DNA of 64,000 nucleotides from Dolomedes plantarius (Eukaryota > Arthropoda > Arachnida > Araneae > Dolomedidae): NCBI GenBank assembly GCA_907164885.2, contig OU015496.1, positions 134,557,697-134,621,696 on the forward strand, read 5' to 3'. Positions 37,872 to 49,588 of this stretch are shown here, piece after piece (position 1 is the first letter of the stretch; every line of letters starts with the position of its first letter). Under the pieces are notes generated by a model. It saw nothing but the letters and a program-made list of their open reading frames with translations, did not search any database and was not told the origin of the DNA. A program made the translations under genes and the position numbers.

Positions 37872-38045
37872 GCCAGGGGATGGCCGAATGGCTAGAGTGC
37901 TGGCATTCGGTGCAGATCCTGTGGGTTCGAATCCCACTGTTGGCATGGATGTTTGTAGCCGTTCGGAATCGGCTTTAAATTGCAGGTCCCGGTCTAATTA
38001 TCCCTCGTGTAGCATAAATTGACTGTAGCGCTCCAAACCAAACGA
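37872..38045 (+). mobile_element. tRNA-derived SINE (plus strand), well-preserved head
   Basis: TGGCCGAATGGCTAGAGTGC (A-box region) and GGGTTCGAATCCCAC, a perfect B-box with a paired T-stem. GTTGGC partly pairs with GCCAGG upstream. A 90-bp unrelated body ends AGCGCTCCAAACCAAACG. The head is close enough to a tRNA that a functional pol III promoter is plausible. Confidence 0.7.
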
Positions 38046-40320
38046 AAACCATTCTGGTAAAAAATACATCAATTTTATTAATTCTTTTATTTTCATCAGG
38101 TATGAATATTTTTGAAGAAATTCGCTGTAATAGAACTTTATCTAATTCAATTAGTTTGTTAAACACTTTTTTCTAGAAAGCGAAATATGACGTGTTATTT
38201 CAAGTTCATTGTTTTCTCCTACGTCTATAAATGAAATCCTTAAGGCGTTCTTAAAATTCAAAGATGTGAGATAAAAGGAAACACACGATTATCAGTGATA
38301 TTTCACAATTTTGTTTGTTTATTATCTACTATATGCTTGCACTTTTCCAGTTTAATTGCGATGTTATTCAGCATGAGCATAAAATATTATGTCCTTGGTC
38401 CGCAGATTTTACTGCGTTCCGTTAAATGTGGAAAACGCCAGGAGAAAAAGATGCAGTTTTCAGTTTTGAAAAGATGTTAATTTCCTTTCGGTGTACATAC
38501 AGGGTGTTTCATCAAGACCACCCAAACTCTGCACAGCCAGGTTCCTCGCTTGGAGTACATAAAAAAGTCCAAAGAACTAACTGTACCTCCACGGCCCATA
38601 GTTTTCGAGAAAAATGCGAGAGAAAAGTATGACGTCATATCCGGTGTACGAAAAAAACAACTTTATTGGAAACATGAACATCGGTATTTGCATATGTTTA
38701 CACAGAAATATGTTCAAAGTGTCCACCGCACATATTGAGGCATGCGTGTGCGCACCGTACGTTCTTCCACCAACATCGTGGAGATTGTGTGTCGGGTCGA
38801 CGCATCCAGCATTTCTTAGTCTATCTTCCAACCTGCAGATGACTTTCGCATCGGGAGGACGGCGTGGTGGATAGCAACGGGCGTACTCCCTAGAAGTTCG
38901 GCATTACCATTTTATTGACCGAAGATAAAGTGCATGTCGCAATATTCACGAACGGAATACGTTATCACTATGCGAATAATACCGGTAGTTACTAGGTGCA
39001 GCCTTTTCAAATACGATTCAAAGGACGACTTGGCGTCGTTTCTCGGCGCGTGCGTGCATGCCCCGATAAGAGTGGTGGACATTTTTAACATTTTAATCTG
39101 CAAACATGTGCAAATACCGATGATCTTGTTTCCAATAAACTTTTTTTCGTACACCGGATATGACGTCATACTTTTCTCTTGCATTTTTCTCAAAAACTAT
39201 GGATCGTAGAGGTACAGTTCTTTGAGCATTTTTTATGTACTCAACGCAAGGAATCTGGCTGTGCAGAGTTTAGGCGGTATTGATGAAACACCCTGTATAT
39301 TGCTCCCTCTGAAGCCGTAAAAACATTACTGATTCTGTAAAATACGAGGGCGTATCGGTACTTTTGTATAAAAAAGTGCACATTAAGGAAGGAAACTGGT
39401 GCTTTGGAGATTATAATTGACATTCTGGGCAGTCTTTTGAATGCATTTCAGTCTATCAAGCGTCGGAACGTATGAGAGTAGACAGGCATTAACGCTTGCT
39501 CACTGCTAATATGAATAATAAAGAAATACATTTTTATAAGAAAGAAAACGGCCTTTTTGTCTTTTGAAAGAAATCACCAGTTTTTATTTTCATTATTATT
39601 CTTATATTTATTTGACTTGTGAATATAAATTTTATCATTTTAAAAAAAATCTTTTAGCTGAATGAACCCTTATCATCTATTTCTGGGACGCACAAGAAGA
39701 TTTAATGAAACAATGCTTTGTTATAAAATCTTCGTATCTCGTTTCTTTATTTTCTTTTACATCATATCTAAAATTTATGTGAACATATCTGTTCCAGTTT
39801 GAACGCACACACAAAGAGTAAAAGATGTAATCGTTATAAAAAGATCAAATATAGATATACAATTTCATTATTAAAATAGATAAGTTTTTATCAAAAAACC
39901 GCATACCAGAATATTACATAGTTATTTTTAATAGATGCAATTTCGTAAAATAGAAAGATTGATAAATAAAGAAGAAAAGTATATCATCATTTTTTATATT
40001 TTTCAAGTAAATTATTAATAATTACTAATATTCAAATTAATCTTTAAGAGATCACAAATAGAAATATATGGACGTATTACATTAATGTCATTTTTCATAA
40101 ACATTATTCAGAACAATAGGAACATTAATAAATAAAAAATAAAAATGTATTACCAATGTTTTCTATTATATTCAAATTAATCGTTAATAATTACTAATAT
40201 TCAAATAAATTATTAATAAATAAAGCAGAAAAAAAGAATGAACATATTACATAAACGTCATATGAAGCAATTCAGAATAATAGGAACATTCATACATATG
40301 GAAGAAAAATATACCATAAA
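38046..40320. repeat. AT-rich tandem array, unit 1 (contains foldback element 2)
   Basis: First of four units sharing the ordered landmarks ACGTCTATAAATG, CAGCATGAGCATAAAATAT, TTTACTGCRTTTCGTTAAAT, TATTGCTCCCTCTGAAGCC, GATAATTGACATT and TCACCAGTTTTTATTTTC. Each unit ends in degenerate ATTAATAATTACTAATATTC motifs. Without its inserted element it is about 1.5 kb. No coding frames are conserved between units. Confidence 0.85.
38500..39295. mobile_element. Foldback element 2 (796 bp, TA target duplication)
   Basis: Ends CAGGGTGTTTCATCAA in inverted orientation. The arms run about 38500-38755 and 39040-39295, roughly 85% identical, around a loop of about 285 bp. The same array site is empty in units 2, 3 and 4, where it reads CTACATATATTGC. 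Here it reads ACATA-element-TATATTGC, giving a TA duplication (38498-38499 and 39296-39297). No transposase. Same terminal heptamer as foldback element 1. Confidence 0.92.
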
Positions 40321-40339
40321 ATTTTTCTATTGTGCGTGT

Positions 40340-42797
40340 GTGGGTGGTAGTAAATAAATATTCATTCCTGGTAAAGATAAAATAATTTTAATAAATCTTT
40401 TATTTTTACTAGACATGAACATTTTAAAAGAAATTCACTGTTCAGTATTTTACCTTTTCAATGAATTTCTCAACAACTTTTTTCCAAAAGGCGAAGTATG
40501 ACGTATTGTTTCCATCGAATTCTTTGCTTACGTCTATAAATGGAAACTTTTAAGTCGTACTTAAAAGTGAAAGATGCGAGAAAAAGAAAACGCACTTTCG
40601 GAGTCACAATTTTTTTTGTTTATTGTTTACGACATGGCGTACGTACTTTTCGCATTTTATTGCGAGGTTATTCAGCATGAGCATAAAATATAATGTCCTT
40701 GGTTCTTAGTTTTTACTGCATTTCGTTAAACGTGGAAAAAATATCGGGCGAAAAAGATGTAAATTTCGTTTCGATCTACATATATTGCTCCCTCTGAAGC
40801 CGTAAAAAACATTACTGATTCTGAGAAGTACGAGGACGTTTCGGTACGGAAGTATAATACAGAGCACATTCAGAAAGAAAAAGGGTTTGTTGGTGGTGAT
40901 AATTGACATTATGCGAAGTCTTTTGAGTGTATTTCGGCCTTTCATGCGTTGAAATATATGTGACTGGAGAAACGTTATTGCCTTGCTCACTAATAATAAG
41001 GATGGGAAAGAAATAAATGTTTAAAACAAAGAAAACGAACTTTTTATCTTTTCAAAAGAAATCGCTAGTTTTTATTTTCATTATCATTTTGTATGTTAAT
41101 TTCACTTTTGAATGTGACTTTAAAAAATATTACTTTTTTTAACTTAAATCTGAATGAAACCCTACTAACTCTGGTCACATTTTCTGGGACGCACATGAAA
41201 GATTTAAAAGTTAAATAGATTTAACAAACTTGTGTTTTTCTGTTAAAGAAAAGTTATAAAATCTTTTTTTCGCATTTATTTAGGTTCTCGTATAACGCAT
41301 CTAAAACTGAATGCACATATTTCTCCCTGTAATAAATGGAATCGTTTTAAAAATACCTAAAAAACATGTACAATTTCATTTTTAAATTACATTCGTTTTT
41401 ATCAAATAATCACATTCCAACACATTAGATAAACGACATTTTCAGTAGAAGTAATTCAGAAAAATAGGAATGTTGATAAGAAAAGAATAAAAATTTTTCT
41501 ACCTTTCCTCAAATCGATCATTAATAATAACTAACATCGAAATTTATCATGAATAAATAAAGGAAAGAAATGTATGAAAACAGTATACTTGTATATACCA
41601 CATTTTTGATAGAAGTAATGCAGAAAAATAGAAAAATTAATAATTAAAAAAAAAAAAATTATCATAAAATTTTTCTACCTTTAGACAAATTAATCTATAA
41701 AAATTACTAATATTCAAATAAATCATTAATAAATAAAGAAGGAGGATGCATGAACATTAATAATTATCAATATTCAAAGTATTCACTAAGAAATGAAGAA
41801 TAGAAATGTATGAACAAATTCCATAAAAGTCATTCTGAAAAATAAGAAATTCAGGAAAATACGAACATTGATAAAAAAAAAAAAGAAAAATTGTTATTAA
41901 ATTTTTCTGACATTCTTCAAATTAATCATTAATAATTACTAATATTCAAATTATTTCATAACAAAAAATATAAGAAATATGTACAAAATGACCATCTATC
42001 AAATAAAATATATTCTGAAAGCAAACCATACTTGCGATTCATTAAATAATTATCAATATTCATTAATAATTATTAATAATTATCAATATTCATTAATAAT
42101 TATCAATATTCAAAGTATTCACTAAGAAATGAAGAATAGAAATGTATGAACAAATTCCATAAAAGTCATTCTGAAAAATAAGAAATTCAGGAAAATACGA
42201 ACATTGATAAAAAAGAAAAAGAAAAATTGTTATTAAATTTTTCTGACATTCTTCAAATTAATCATTAATAATTACTAATATTCAAATTATTTCATAACAA
42301 AAAATATAAGAAATATGTACAAAATGACCATCTATCAAATAAAATATATTCTGAAAGCAAACCATACTTGCGATTCATTAAATAATTATCAATATTCATT
42401 AATAATTATTAATAATTATCAATATTCATTAATAATTATTAATAATTATCAATATTCATTAATAATTATCAATATTCAAAGTATTCACTAAGAAATGAAG
42501 AATAGAAATGTATGAACAAATTCCATAAAAGTCATTCTGAAAAATAAGAAATTCAGGAAAATACGAACATTGATAAAAAAGAAAAAGAAAAATTGTTATT
42601 AAATTTTTCTGACATTCTTCAAATTAATCATTAATAATTACTAATATTCAAATTATTTCATAACAAAAAATATAAGAAATATGTACAAAAAGACCATCTA
42701 TCAAATAAAATATAATCTGAAAGCAAACCATACTTGCGATTCATTAAATATTTTTTAAGAGATTGATCTGTTTAAAAGAAATATAGTCTATTTTATA
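40340..42797. repeat. AT-rich tandem array, unit 2
   Basis: Same landmark order as unit 1, with the empty foldback site at about 40780. Its tail is expanded by three near-identical subunits at 41763-42756. It is interrupted at 42797 by the Tc1 family B insertion. Confidence 0.85.
41763..42756. repeat. Threefold near-identical tandem subunit (336-366 bp)
   Basis: TATTCAAAGTATTCACTAAG occurs at 41771, 42107 and 42473, giving spacings of 336 and 366 bp. The 30-bp difference equals one extra copy of an AATAATTATC/AATATTCATT motif. The three subunits differ by only a few bases, marking a recent local amplification. Confidence 0.93.
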
Positions 42798-43194
42798 CAC
42801 TCTGTCAGAAAAAAAATATATGCACCCAGAAGAAATCGAGCTACTATCACGAAACTTGGAAGGAATGTAGTCTGGTATGAGATATGCAAATTATTAAAAT
42901 TTCGATGCCAATGAGACAAGGGTAAGTGCGCTATGTGCATATGAGTTGCGCAGCTGGGAGAGTTTAAAAGCATGATTGCTCGTACCATAGGGTTATTCAA
43001 ACAAATCTGTCGACTTGGATGAACAGTATTGTGACTAGAAATGCCGTATTGTGACTAGAAATGCCGTAACCGGCGACAGTACGAACAATTGTCGGACTTT
43101 GAGAGGGGGCGTATAGTAGGCCTAAGAGAAGGAGGTTGGTCGAACAGGCGTATCAGCCGAGACCTCGGTCGGAACGATATAGTAGTTGCTAGGT

Positions 43195-43625
43195 TGTAGG
43201 GTTCGCGTGTTGCTCAGATGCAAATTTCTGGTAGCAGCGCTGTACATGCCAGCCGAAGTGAGTTCGGCGCAGGTGTTTGATCTATTTAAAGGGCACACGC
43301 TGAGTTGGCAAAAGCCCAAGACTGGAGGGATAGCGGTGTTTAACTGATAGAGCGTGTATTGGTATTTAGCCGAGGTGGCTGCACGACTTCGAGAATTAGC
43401 TCAGAGCCGAGGTTTACGGGTACTCTGCCTGAGGGATTCATTGCGACCTTTAGTTTCTTAGTACCGCGGGTTGCGGTACTGCTGTGTATTATTTGGGAAG
43501 CCCCAAGTCTGGCTATGTTAGTCTGCCGCTACGTAGAGAATAAAGGAGTTATTCCGAAGTTAGCCCTCGTACTTTATAATGTGCCTGGACCGTTAGAGAT
43601 ATAAAAAGAAAGGAAGAACCACATA
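43195..43625 (+). repeat. 5' LTR of the 43.2-kb element
   Basis: TGTAGGG...CCACATA, 431 bp. A TTTAAAGG stretch lies near 43291. It contains a 5-bp (AGAAA) gain relative to the 3' LTR. Confidence 0.95.
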
Positions 43626-43626
43626 C

Positions 43627-43644
43627 TGGCGCCCGACCATTTCG
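43627..43644 (+). other. Primer-binding site
   Basis: TGGCGCCCGACCATTTCG begins one base after the LTR end. TGG complements a tRNA CCA 3' end; the tRNA species was not determined. Confidence 0.75.
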
Positions 43645-43813
43645 ACCGAAAGAGAGGTGAGTGTTTGTACATTATAAAAAAATTGTGAATTGTGTTCTAT
43701 AGTGCTGTGGAGTTCGCACGAAGAGTGCCAAAGAAGTAGCGATTGTGTATGGTGTCATTCTATATAGTAAAACTCTGAGTTTTGTCTAAAAGTATAATAT
43801 CTACGGCACTAGC

Positions 43814-44587
43814 ATGTCAGCAGAGGAAGTAGCTCAGCTACGCGAGCAGTTAGAACAATTAGCCGGGAAGAACACCAAACAGGCAAGACAGCAGGGTGGC
43901 ACAATTTGGCTAATTTTGTGGCCATGACTGCACCACAAAATGCTTGGTTTTCGGGGGAAGGATCTGTCATTAGATATTTAGAGGCACTTGAGGAACATTG
44001 CGTCAGCTATCCTGCCTCAGACGCACAAAAGTTGGTGATTGCAAAAAGAGGGCTGCAGGGAGCAGCTAAGCAATGGTATGATGTTATTGGGTCCAGTGGG
44101 ATCACTACATTTGAGCAGTTTGCTGAAAAGCTAAAGAAAACATTTCCAGAAGTAAGGGATACCCCTTACTTCCCCTTAGTTGGACCAGGAATTATATGGA
44201 GTATGTCAAAAGCTAGAGCAAACCGCGTACGAGGTGGTCATTCGGAAATGTGAGTTATTGAAGAAACTCAATGTGAACCAAACGGAAGAAAGGAAGGTTA
44301 AATTAATTACAGGTCGATTAAACCCTAATGCGCAAGATTTTTTAGAAATTATCAGGCCCAAAGATCTAACAGAGCTAATTGAAGGGGTGATAAAGTACGA
44401 CCAAAGACCCACACCGAGTATACGAAAAGCGGTTCCGGACAATGGTGGGGGATGTTATAGAAGGCCACAAATGGATAGAGGGATCCGACAGAGTGGAAAT
44501 TGGTCATATCCTACTAGGTATAATAGGCCACAGGCCATTACAAACCCTAGATACCCTGACATTCAGTATGAGCGCAATTTAAACTAG
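43814..44587 (+). pseudogene. gag (capsid) of the 43.2-kb element, frameshifted
   Basis: ATG 43814 starts MSAEEVAQLREQLEQLAGKN, a coiled-coil N-terminus. A frameshift near 43895 leads to a capsid-like block with FSGEGSVIRYLEALEEHC and GLQGAAKQWYDVIG, typical of Gypsy Gag. A second frameshift near 44170 leads to LITGRLNPNAQDFLEIIRP and a basic, Arg/Tyr/Asn-rich tail that ends at TAG 44585-44587. There is no zinc knuckle. Three frames are needed to read it, so it is non-functional unless the frameshifts are sequencing errors. Confidence 0.85.
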
Positions 44588-44619
44588 GGAGGGGCAACAA
44601 GAAGAGGGGCTCGTTGTCC
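44578..44619 (+). promoter_or_regulatory. -1 programmed ribosomal frameshift signal (gag-pol)
   Basis: The slippery heptamer T-TTA-AAC (44578-44584) is in the gag frame, directly before the gag TAG. After a 7-nt spacer, GGGCAAC (44592-44598) can pair with GTTGTCC (44613-44619) around a 14-nt loop. The -1 frame is open from here into the integrase frame. The same heptamer and context occur in the 56.5-kb element at 59436. Confidence 0.75.
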
Positions 44620-46355
44620 AACACAGGTGGAAAAACCCCTAGGAAAGAATGGGTCACGCAATATGTTCGAAGCTGCGACACATGTCAAAGAATAAATTAT
44701 GTGAATCACAAGCCTGCAGGGTACCTCACAAACATTGTAGCGACATTTCCTAATGCTATCGTCGGAGTGGATTTATTGGGACCATATCCCAAAAGTGCCC
44801 ATGGAAAGTTTAGATATTTGTTAGTGATCTCTGATCATTTTTCAAAATGGGTGGAAATTGTACCCCTGAGGCGCGCATCAGCTCAGGCAGTCACAAACGC
44901 GTTCATGCAGAAATATGTGTTTCAATATTCTGCACCAGTACAATTAATTAGTGACAATGGCCAACAATTTGTAAGTAAGATATTTGAGGATATGTGTGAA
45001 AAGTTAAACATAAAGCACTGCAAAATGGTCACATATGGAGCGCAATCTAAATTGCGGAGCGAGTAAATCGAAATATTGTGCGGATGATCGCAGCTTACAT
45101 TGAGAAATACCACCAACATTGGGATAAGTATATTCAAGAATTTACTTATGCACTTCGCACGGCTCAGCACGACTCCACGGGGAAAACACCAGCAGAAGTT
45201 TTTTTGGGACGAAAATTAATGACACCCTTAGATCGAATGTTTTTTGTACAGCAGCGAGAGGCTGAATTTCAAATGAAAGATATAGAACAGTTATTACACG
45301 AAACGCGTAAATGGAATGATGACGCTCGAAACACCCAAAAGAAATACTATGATACCAAAAGGCGAGAAAATAATGTTCAAGTTGGAGATTGGGTACTCAT
45401 AGCAACACACCATTTATCTAGTGCTCAAAAGCATTTTGTAAGTAAATTTGCACCAAAGTTTGAGGGCTCATATCTAGTGCAAAGTTCCCGAAATAACGTT
45501 CTGACGATTCAAAAGCACGGGAAGCAGATCGCGGTAAATGTGGATCAGTGTCGAGTGTATATTAATCGACAAACCATGGTGGATTTAGATCAGAAATTAG
45601 AACGAAAATCGAAATCTACACAAAGTCCTGAACTCCAGGGTCAAAATGAAGCAGGCCCCTCAAAATCGCAAAAACGTGTTGCAGACACACCGATTGAGAA
45701 TTCCGAAAAGAAACAGCAGAATCCGCATTTTCAAAATGAACATAGCCCTCCACAGTCATGCTTGAAACGGAAACATGAAAACGGAGATCAGACAGCAAAA
45801 AAAGTCCAATTTAGAATCCCAGGGCCGCACATAAGGGGAGAACGAAAGTTTTCAAACGGTAATGCAATTCCAGAAAAAAAATGCAAGAAAGAGGGTCCAG
45901 CAAAACCCTATTTTTACACCTCCAAATTTAATCCAAGGAATGTGCGTCGAGAAACAATTGACCGGAGAATACCGACCTGCAGTTATACAGATCAAAGTTC
46001 AGGGCCCACACCAGGACCCCCGAAATCCAGCAGCCATAACACTCAGAAGCAACCGCCTCAGAAACGGCAGTTGGCAGACGGTGTATCGGGGCAATATGAA
46101 AAACAACCACGGTACGAACTCAGAAAGAGGAGGGCGAAGACGCAAATGGGGACTTCGCAAAGGAAACAATGCATTTCAGCGGTTATTCCAAACAATAAAC
46201 AACACCGAAAAGGCAGAATGGCTTCGGGAAAGTCTAGACGGAAGCCTCAAATCAGGAAGGAACGATTTAGGCCACATTCTGATGTTCGATGGATAGCTTG
46301 GTTGGATACAGTGCGAGCCCAGATGTGTGGTGATGTATCAATTCAACATTATTGA
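44614..46355 (+). pseudogene. Integrase with long basic tail (one frameshift)
   Basis: The first part, 44614-45066, starts at the Cys-Cys half of the HHCC zinc motif (RSCDTCQRI). It holds the first two acids of the D,D-35-E triad in VGVDLLGPYPKS and LISDNGQQF. A 1-nt frameshift near 45045 separates it from the rest; the Glu is in AERVNRNIVRM just after. The second frame, 45078-46355, holds the C-terminal chromatin/DNA-binding region (VQVGDWVLIATHH, then FEGSYLVQSSRNNVL). A roughly 230-residue Lys/Arg/Gln-rich tail follows. Protease, RT and RNase H are deleted upstream. The tail is longer than usual and its nature is unknown. Confidence 0.88.
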
Positions 46356-48112
46356 TTTTCAGATTGGAGCCGGACTTCAGAGTCTTCCAAAGTCGAACTT
46401 TTTTTGTGAAAATACATTAATAGTAAAATACCTTGGAACGCAGCTCTGATATTTTGAGTAATCAGTGCTATGAGTCTATAATGATATAATTGATTTAGTT
46501 ATACAATCTGAATTCTGATTGGTATGTAATAACTTTAATGATGGCTTTGTAATAATTTTTGACGCGAGGTATTTTCAAAAAAGTGTCATGTGGAACTCTG
46601 GAATTGTAGTAAGTGAAACTTGTGATAAGAATGTAATTTTATGGCATAAAATGTAAAATTTTTGAATATATTGTGATTCTATTGCATAAAAATGTAATTT
46701 TTTTTTTAGGAATATAATGTAATTTTGTATCAAAGTTTGACTTGAATGTGTAATATTGCTTGCGAAATACTTGATGTTGAATGCGTATTTCGAATTGTAA
46801 TAATTAAGGTTAAACACGTGTCGTCACTAAGCTGTAATATCCCCTCTCTCGGAGCGATCAAGGTCACACAGAGGAATTTGCAATTTAACCTCGGAAGAAA
46901 ACCATGGTCTCTTAAATTGTAAATCCCCAACGGCTCTCTGACACGGGACGACACATTTAACTAATTCATCCCTAACAACACTTGCGCGCGTTACACATTC
47001 CACTCACAAACAGATTGCTTTAGTAGTATAGATATATAGATTGTTTTGTTAGGTATTTGTAGATGTATTAGAATTAGTAAATATTTACATGTATTGCATT
47101 CAACTGACTGTACATAGCAGACATTTCTTTACATTTCTGACATTTGTGATGTCATGTCTGAAATATTTTTTTTAAGTATCCTTAGAACTTGAAACTGAAA
47201 AAAAAAAGGCTTTTAGTGTCAGCCTTGCCTAGATTTAAATAGCATTATATTGAGATCCCGGACAGAAATGATTAATGAACTAAATTTAGGTATCTTATAT
47301 AACACAATTTAAATTCTGAAGTATCAAGAAAGTATATGCCTAATTTTCACTTTGTTTTACTTATACAACTAATAAAATGTTAATACTATCTTTTGTTTGT
47401 ACAATTGAGAAAACTAACAAGTGAAATACAATTGAAAATTGAAATGTGCAACTGTTCAGTTAGAAATGCTTAGAAATTGAAATTGTAGTTTTAGAATGTT
47501 TAAGATTGCAGGTGAATTATATTTTGGTGCAGGAATAAGATTACTATGAAACTTGTATTATGGATGTCTGAACGGGATTCCGGTCAGTCAGACATGAGTG
47601 CAGCTCTACGTTTAAATTAGATTTTTTTGTTTAAGTAGACGGAGGTGTACTTGCAGTGAGGGATACCAGGAGGAAGAAGTGCTGGTTACAGAATGAGATG
47701 GACGCACCAGCAATTGCCAGGGAGCCGAAGGACAAATTCCGATGAAATGCTGCCGATCACACTATACGTCACAGAAGGGCTATTATTATTCATTTGAATA
47801 AAACTAATGGTTTTCTACCCTGTGGCCGGAGGGGAGTTTTTCCGGGATTCCAGCTATGGACTCCGAATTAAGAACAACCTGCCGATGATGAAGTGCAGAG
47901 ACTTTTTGTAATAAACTTTGCTTCTAGGTTATGTTACTCAAGACGAACGAATGTTAAAAGGGGTAAGGAATCAGTTCAGGCAGAGAGTAGTTTCTAGGGG
48001 AGTGTAGGAAATTGCATAGACTCCCAATCGCGTGGGGAGTTTTATTAAAAATCCGCGCCCGCACCCCGTTAAAGACGTGGCGGTCTAAATTTTTTTGTTG
48101 GGTCAGGGAGAG
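46356..48112 (+). other. Non-coding 3' region of the 43.2-kb element
   Basis: No env-like or other frame was recognised over about 1.75 kb. The region ends in a purine-rich stretch (TCAGGGAGAG) directly before the 3' LTR, the likely polypurine tract. Confidence 0.6.
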
Positions 48113-48538
48113 TGTAGGGTTCGCGTGTTGCTCAGATGCAAATTTCTGGTAGCAGCGCTGTACATGCCAGCCGAAGTGAGTTCGGCGCAGGTGTTTGATC
48201 TATTTAAAGGGCACACGCTGAGTTGGCAAAAGCCCAAGACTGGAGGGATAGCGGTGTTTAACTGATAGAGCGTGTATTGGTATTTAGCCGAGGTGGCTGC
48301 ACGACTTCGAGAATTAGCTCAGAGCCGAAGTTTACGGGTACTCTGCCTGAGGGATTCATTGCGACCTTTAGTTTCTTAGTACCGCGGGTTGCGGTACTGC
48401 TGTGTATTATTTGGGAAGCCCCAAGTCTGGCTATGTTAGTCTGCCGCTACGTAGAGAATAAAGGAGTTATTCCGAAGTTAGCCCTCGTACTTTATAATGT
48501 GCCTGGACCGTTAGAGGTATAAAAGGAAGAACCACATA
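48113..48538 (+). repeat. 3' LTR of the 43.2-kb element
   Basis: 426 bp. It differs from the 5' LTR by two substitutions and a 5-bp indel near the right end. Confidence 0.95.
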
Positions 48539-49588
48539 AGGTGTTGGCAAGAATGGATCACGGAAGGGATAGTTTACAGACGGAGAGGATCAGGGCGTCC
48601 CAGGACCACAAATGTGCGCGAGGATAGCGCAATAATAAGAGCGGCCACGTCCGCACCAACAACGTCGCTAGAATCGGTTCGACGCCATTTACCACCTTCC
48701 AGACTTTCGGTGGTATTAAGGGAAATTAATCGGAGACGAATGGCCGATTCAAGTATAAGGAGCCGACGTCCATTAAGGCGCCTACCACTCACCCCCCATC
48801 ATAGGCAGTGTCGATTGGATTTTTGCCGACCTTGGGCAAGCTGGAGTGAGACCGACTGGAGGCGTGTGATCTTCAGCGATGAATCCCGATTCAGTCTCAA
48901 TGTTGATGACCAGCGTATACTCGCGTGGAGCTGGCGAGACCACCGGTCCCATCCGACATTTGTTGTCGAGAGGCATACGGAGATTACACAAGGTGTGACA
49001 GTGTAGGGAGCGAGTTGTTGGGACACACGATCACCTCTAGTCGTCCTTCAACGCACTTTGATGGCACGCTGTTACGTGGATGAGATTTTAACGGCAGTTG
49101 TACTGCCTATGCTATCAATTCGCATAGGTGCCATTTATCAGGAAGACAATGCTCGTCCACATACTGCGCGGCTCTCCCAACTGTGTCTTCAAGGATATGA
49201 CGTACTCCCATGGCCTACCAGATCACCAGACCTCTCTCCAATAGATCACGTCTGGAACGGGCTTCGAAGGCAACTGCTGCCGTCCCGGAATACTGGTTAA
49301 TTATCTGCCCAGTTGCAAAGATTATGGCATGATCTTCTGGAGGAGGTCATAGGTGACCTTATCATTTGATGCCACGCCGTGTTTCGGCTTGTATACCTTC
49401 TAGAGGTGGATTTACTACTTACTGATTTGTAACCTTTTTCATGCCATATCTTCTTAATAAAACGGTCTGTTCTGAATTTGTAATCATTTGCTTATCTGCT
49501 CATACACTACATACATGTTAAATTTCGTGTTAGTAGCTCCTTTCCTTCTGGATGCATATATTTTTTTTGAGATTTTTTGTTCGTGTGT

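Larger units (their letters stand above)
43195..48538 (+). mobile_element. Gypsy-type LTR retrotransposon, recent, with pol deletion
   Basis: LTRs 43195-43625 and 48113-48538 differ by two substitutions and one 5-bp indel by eye. Target duplication AGGT at 43191-43194 and 48539-48542. Primer-binding site starts at 43627 and the polypurine tract ends at 48112. The interior has gag, a -1 frameshift signal and integrase; protease, reverse transcriptase and RNase H are missing. Total 5344 bp. Confidence 0.95.
43043..49380 (+). pseudogene. Tc1-like transposase, family B (interrupted by LTR element)
   Basis: Exon-like blocks are 43043-43194 and 48543-49380. The first holds the HTH (LSDFERGRIVGLREGGW) up to the linker. 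The second begins with the linker and continues to FSDESRFSLNVDD with the first catalytic Asp, IYQEDNARPHTARL with the second, and LSPIDHVWNGLRRQ. The catalytic Glu is Asp in this copy. Spacing between the second and third acids is 32. A stop follows ITQGVTV and others occur near the C-terminus. It was dead before or after the LTR insertion; the 5.3-kb insertion alone would inactivate it. Confidence 0.9.
42798..49588 (+). mobile_element. Tc1-like family B, copy 2, split by an LTR element
   Basis: Left terminal repeat CACTCTGTCAG at 42798; the right end is near 49588 (TTCGTGTGTA), decayed. The Tc1 sequence runs 42798-43194 and resumes at 48539 after the LTR element. Copy 1 at 2890-4171 gives the uninterrupted sequence across the site (GTTGCTCGGTGTTG). 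Confidence 0.92.

Noticed and set aside
37872..37945. A genuine tRNA gene at the SINE head
   Set aside because: The A- and B-boxes are good, but the acceptor stem pairs poorly and a SINE-type body follows directly.
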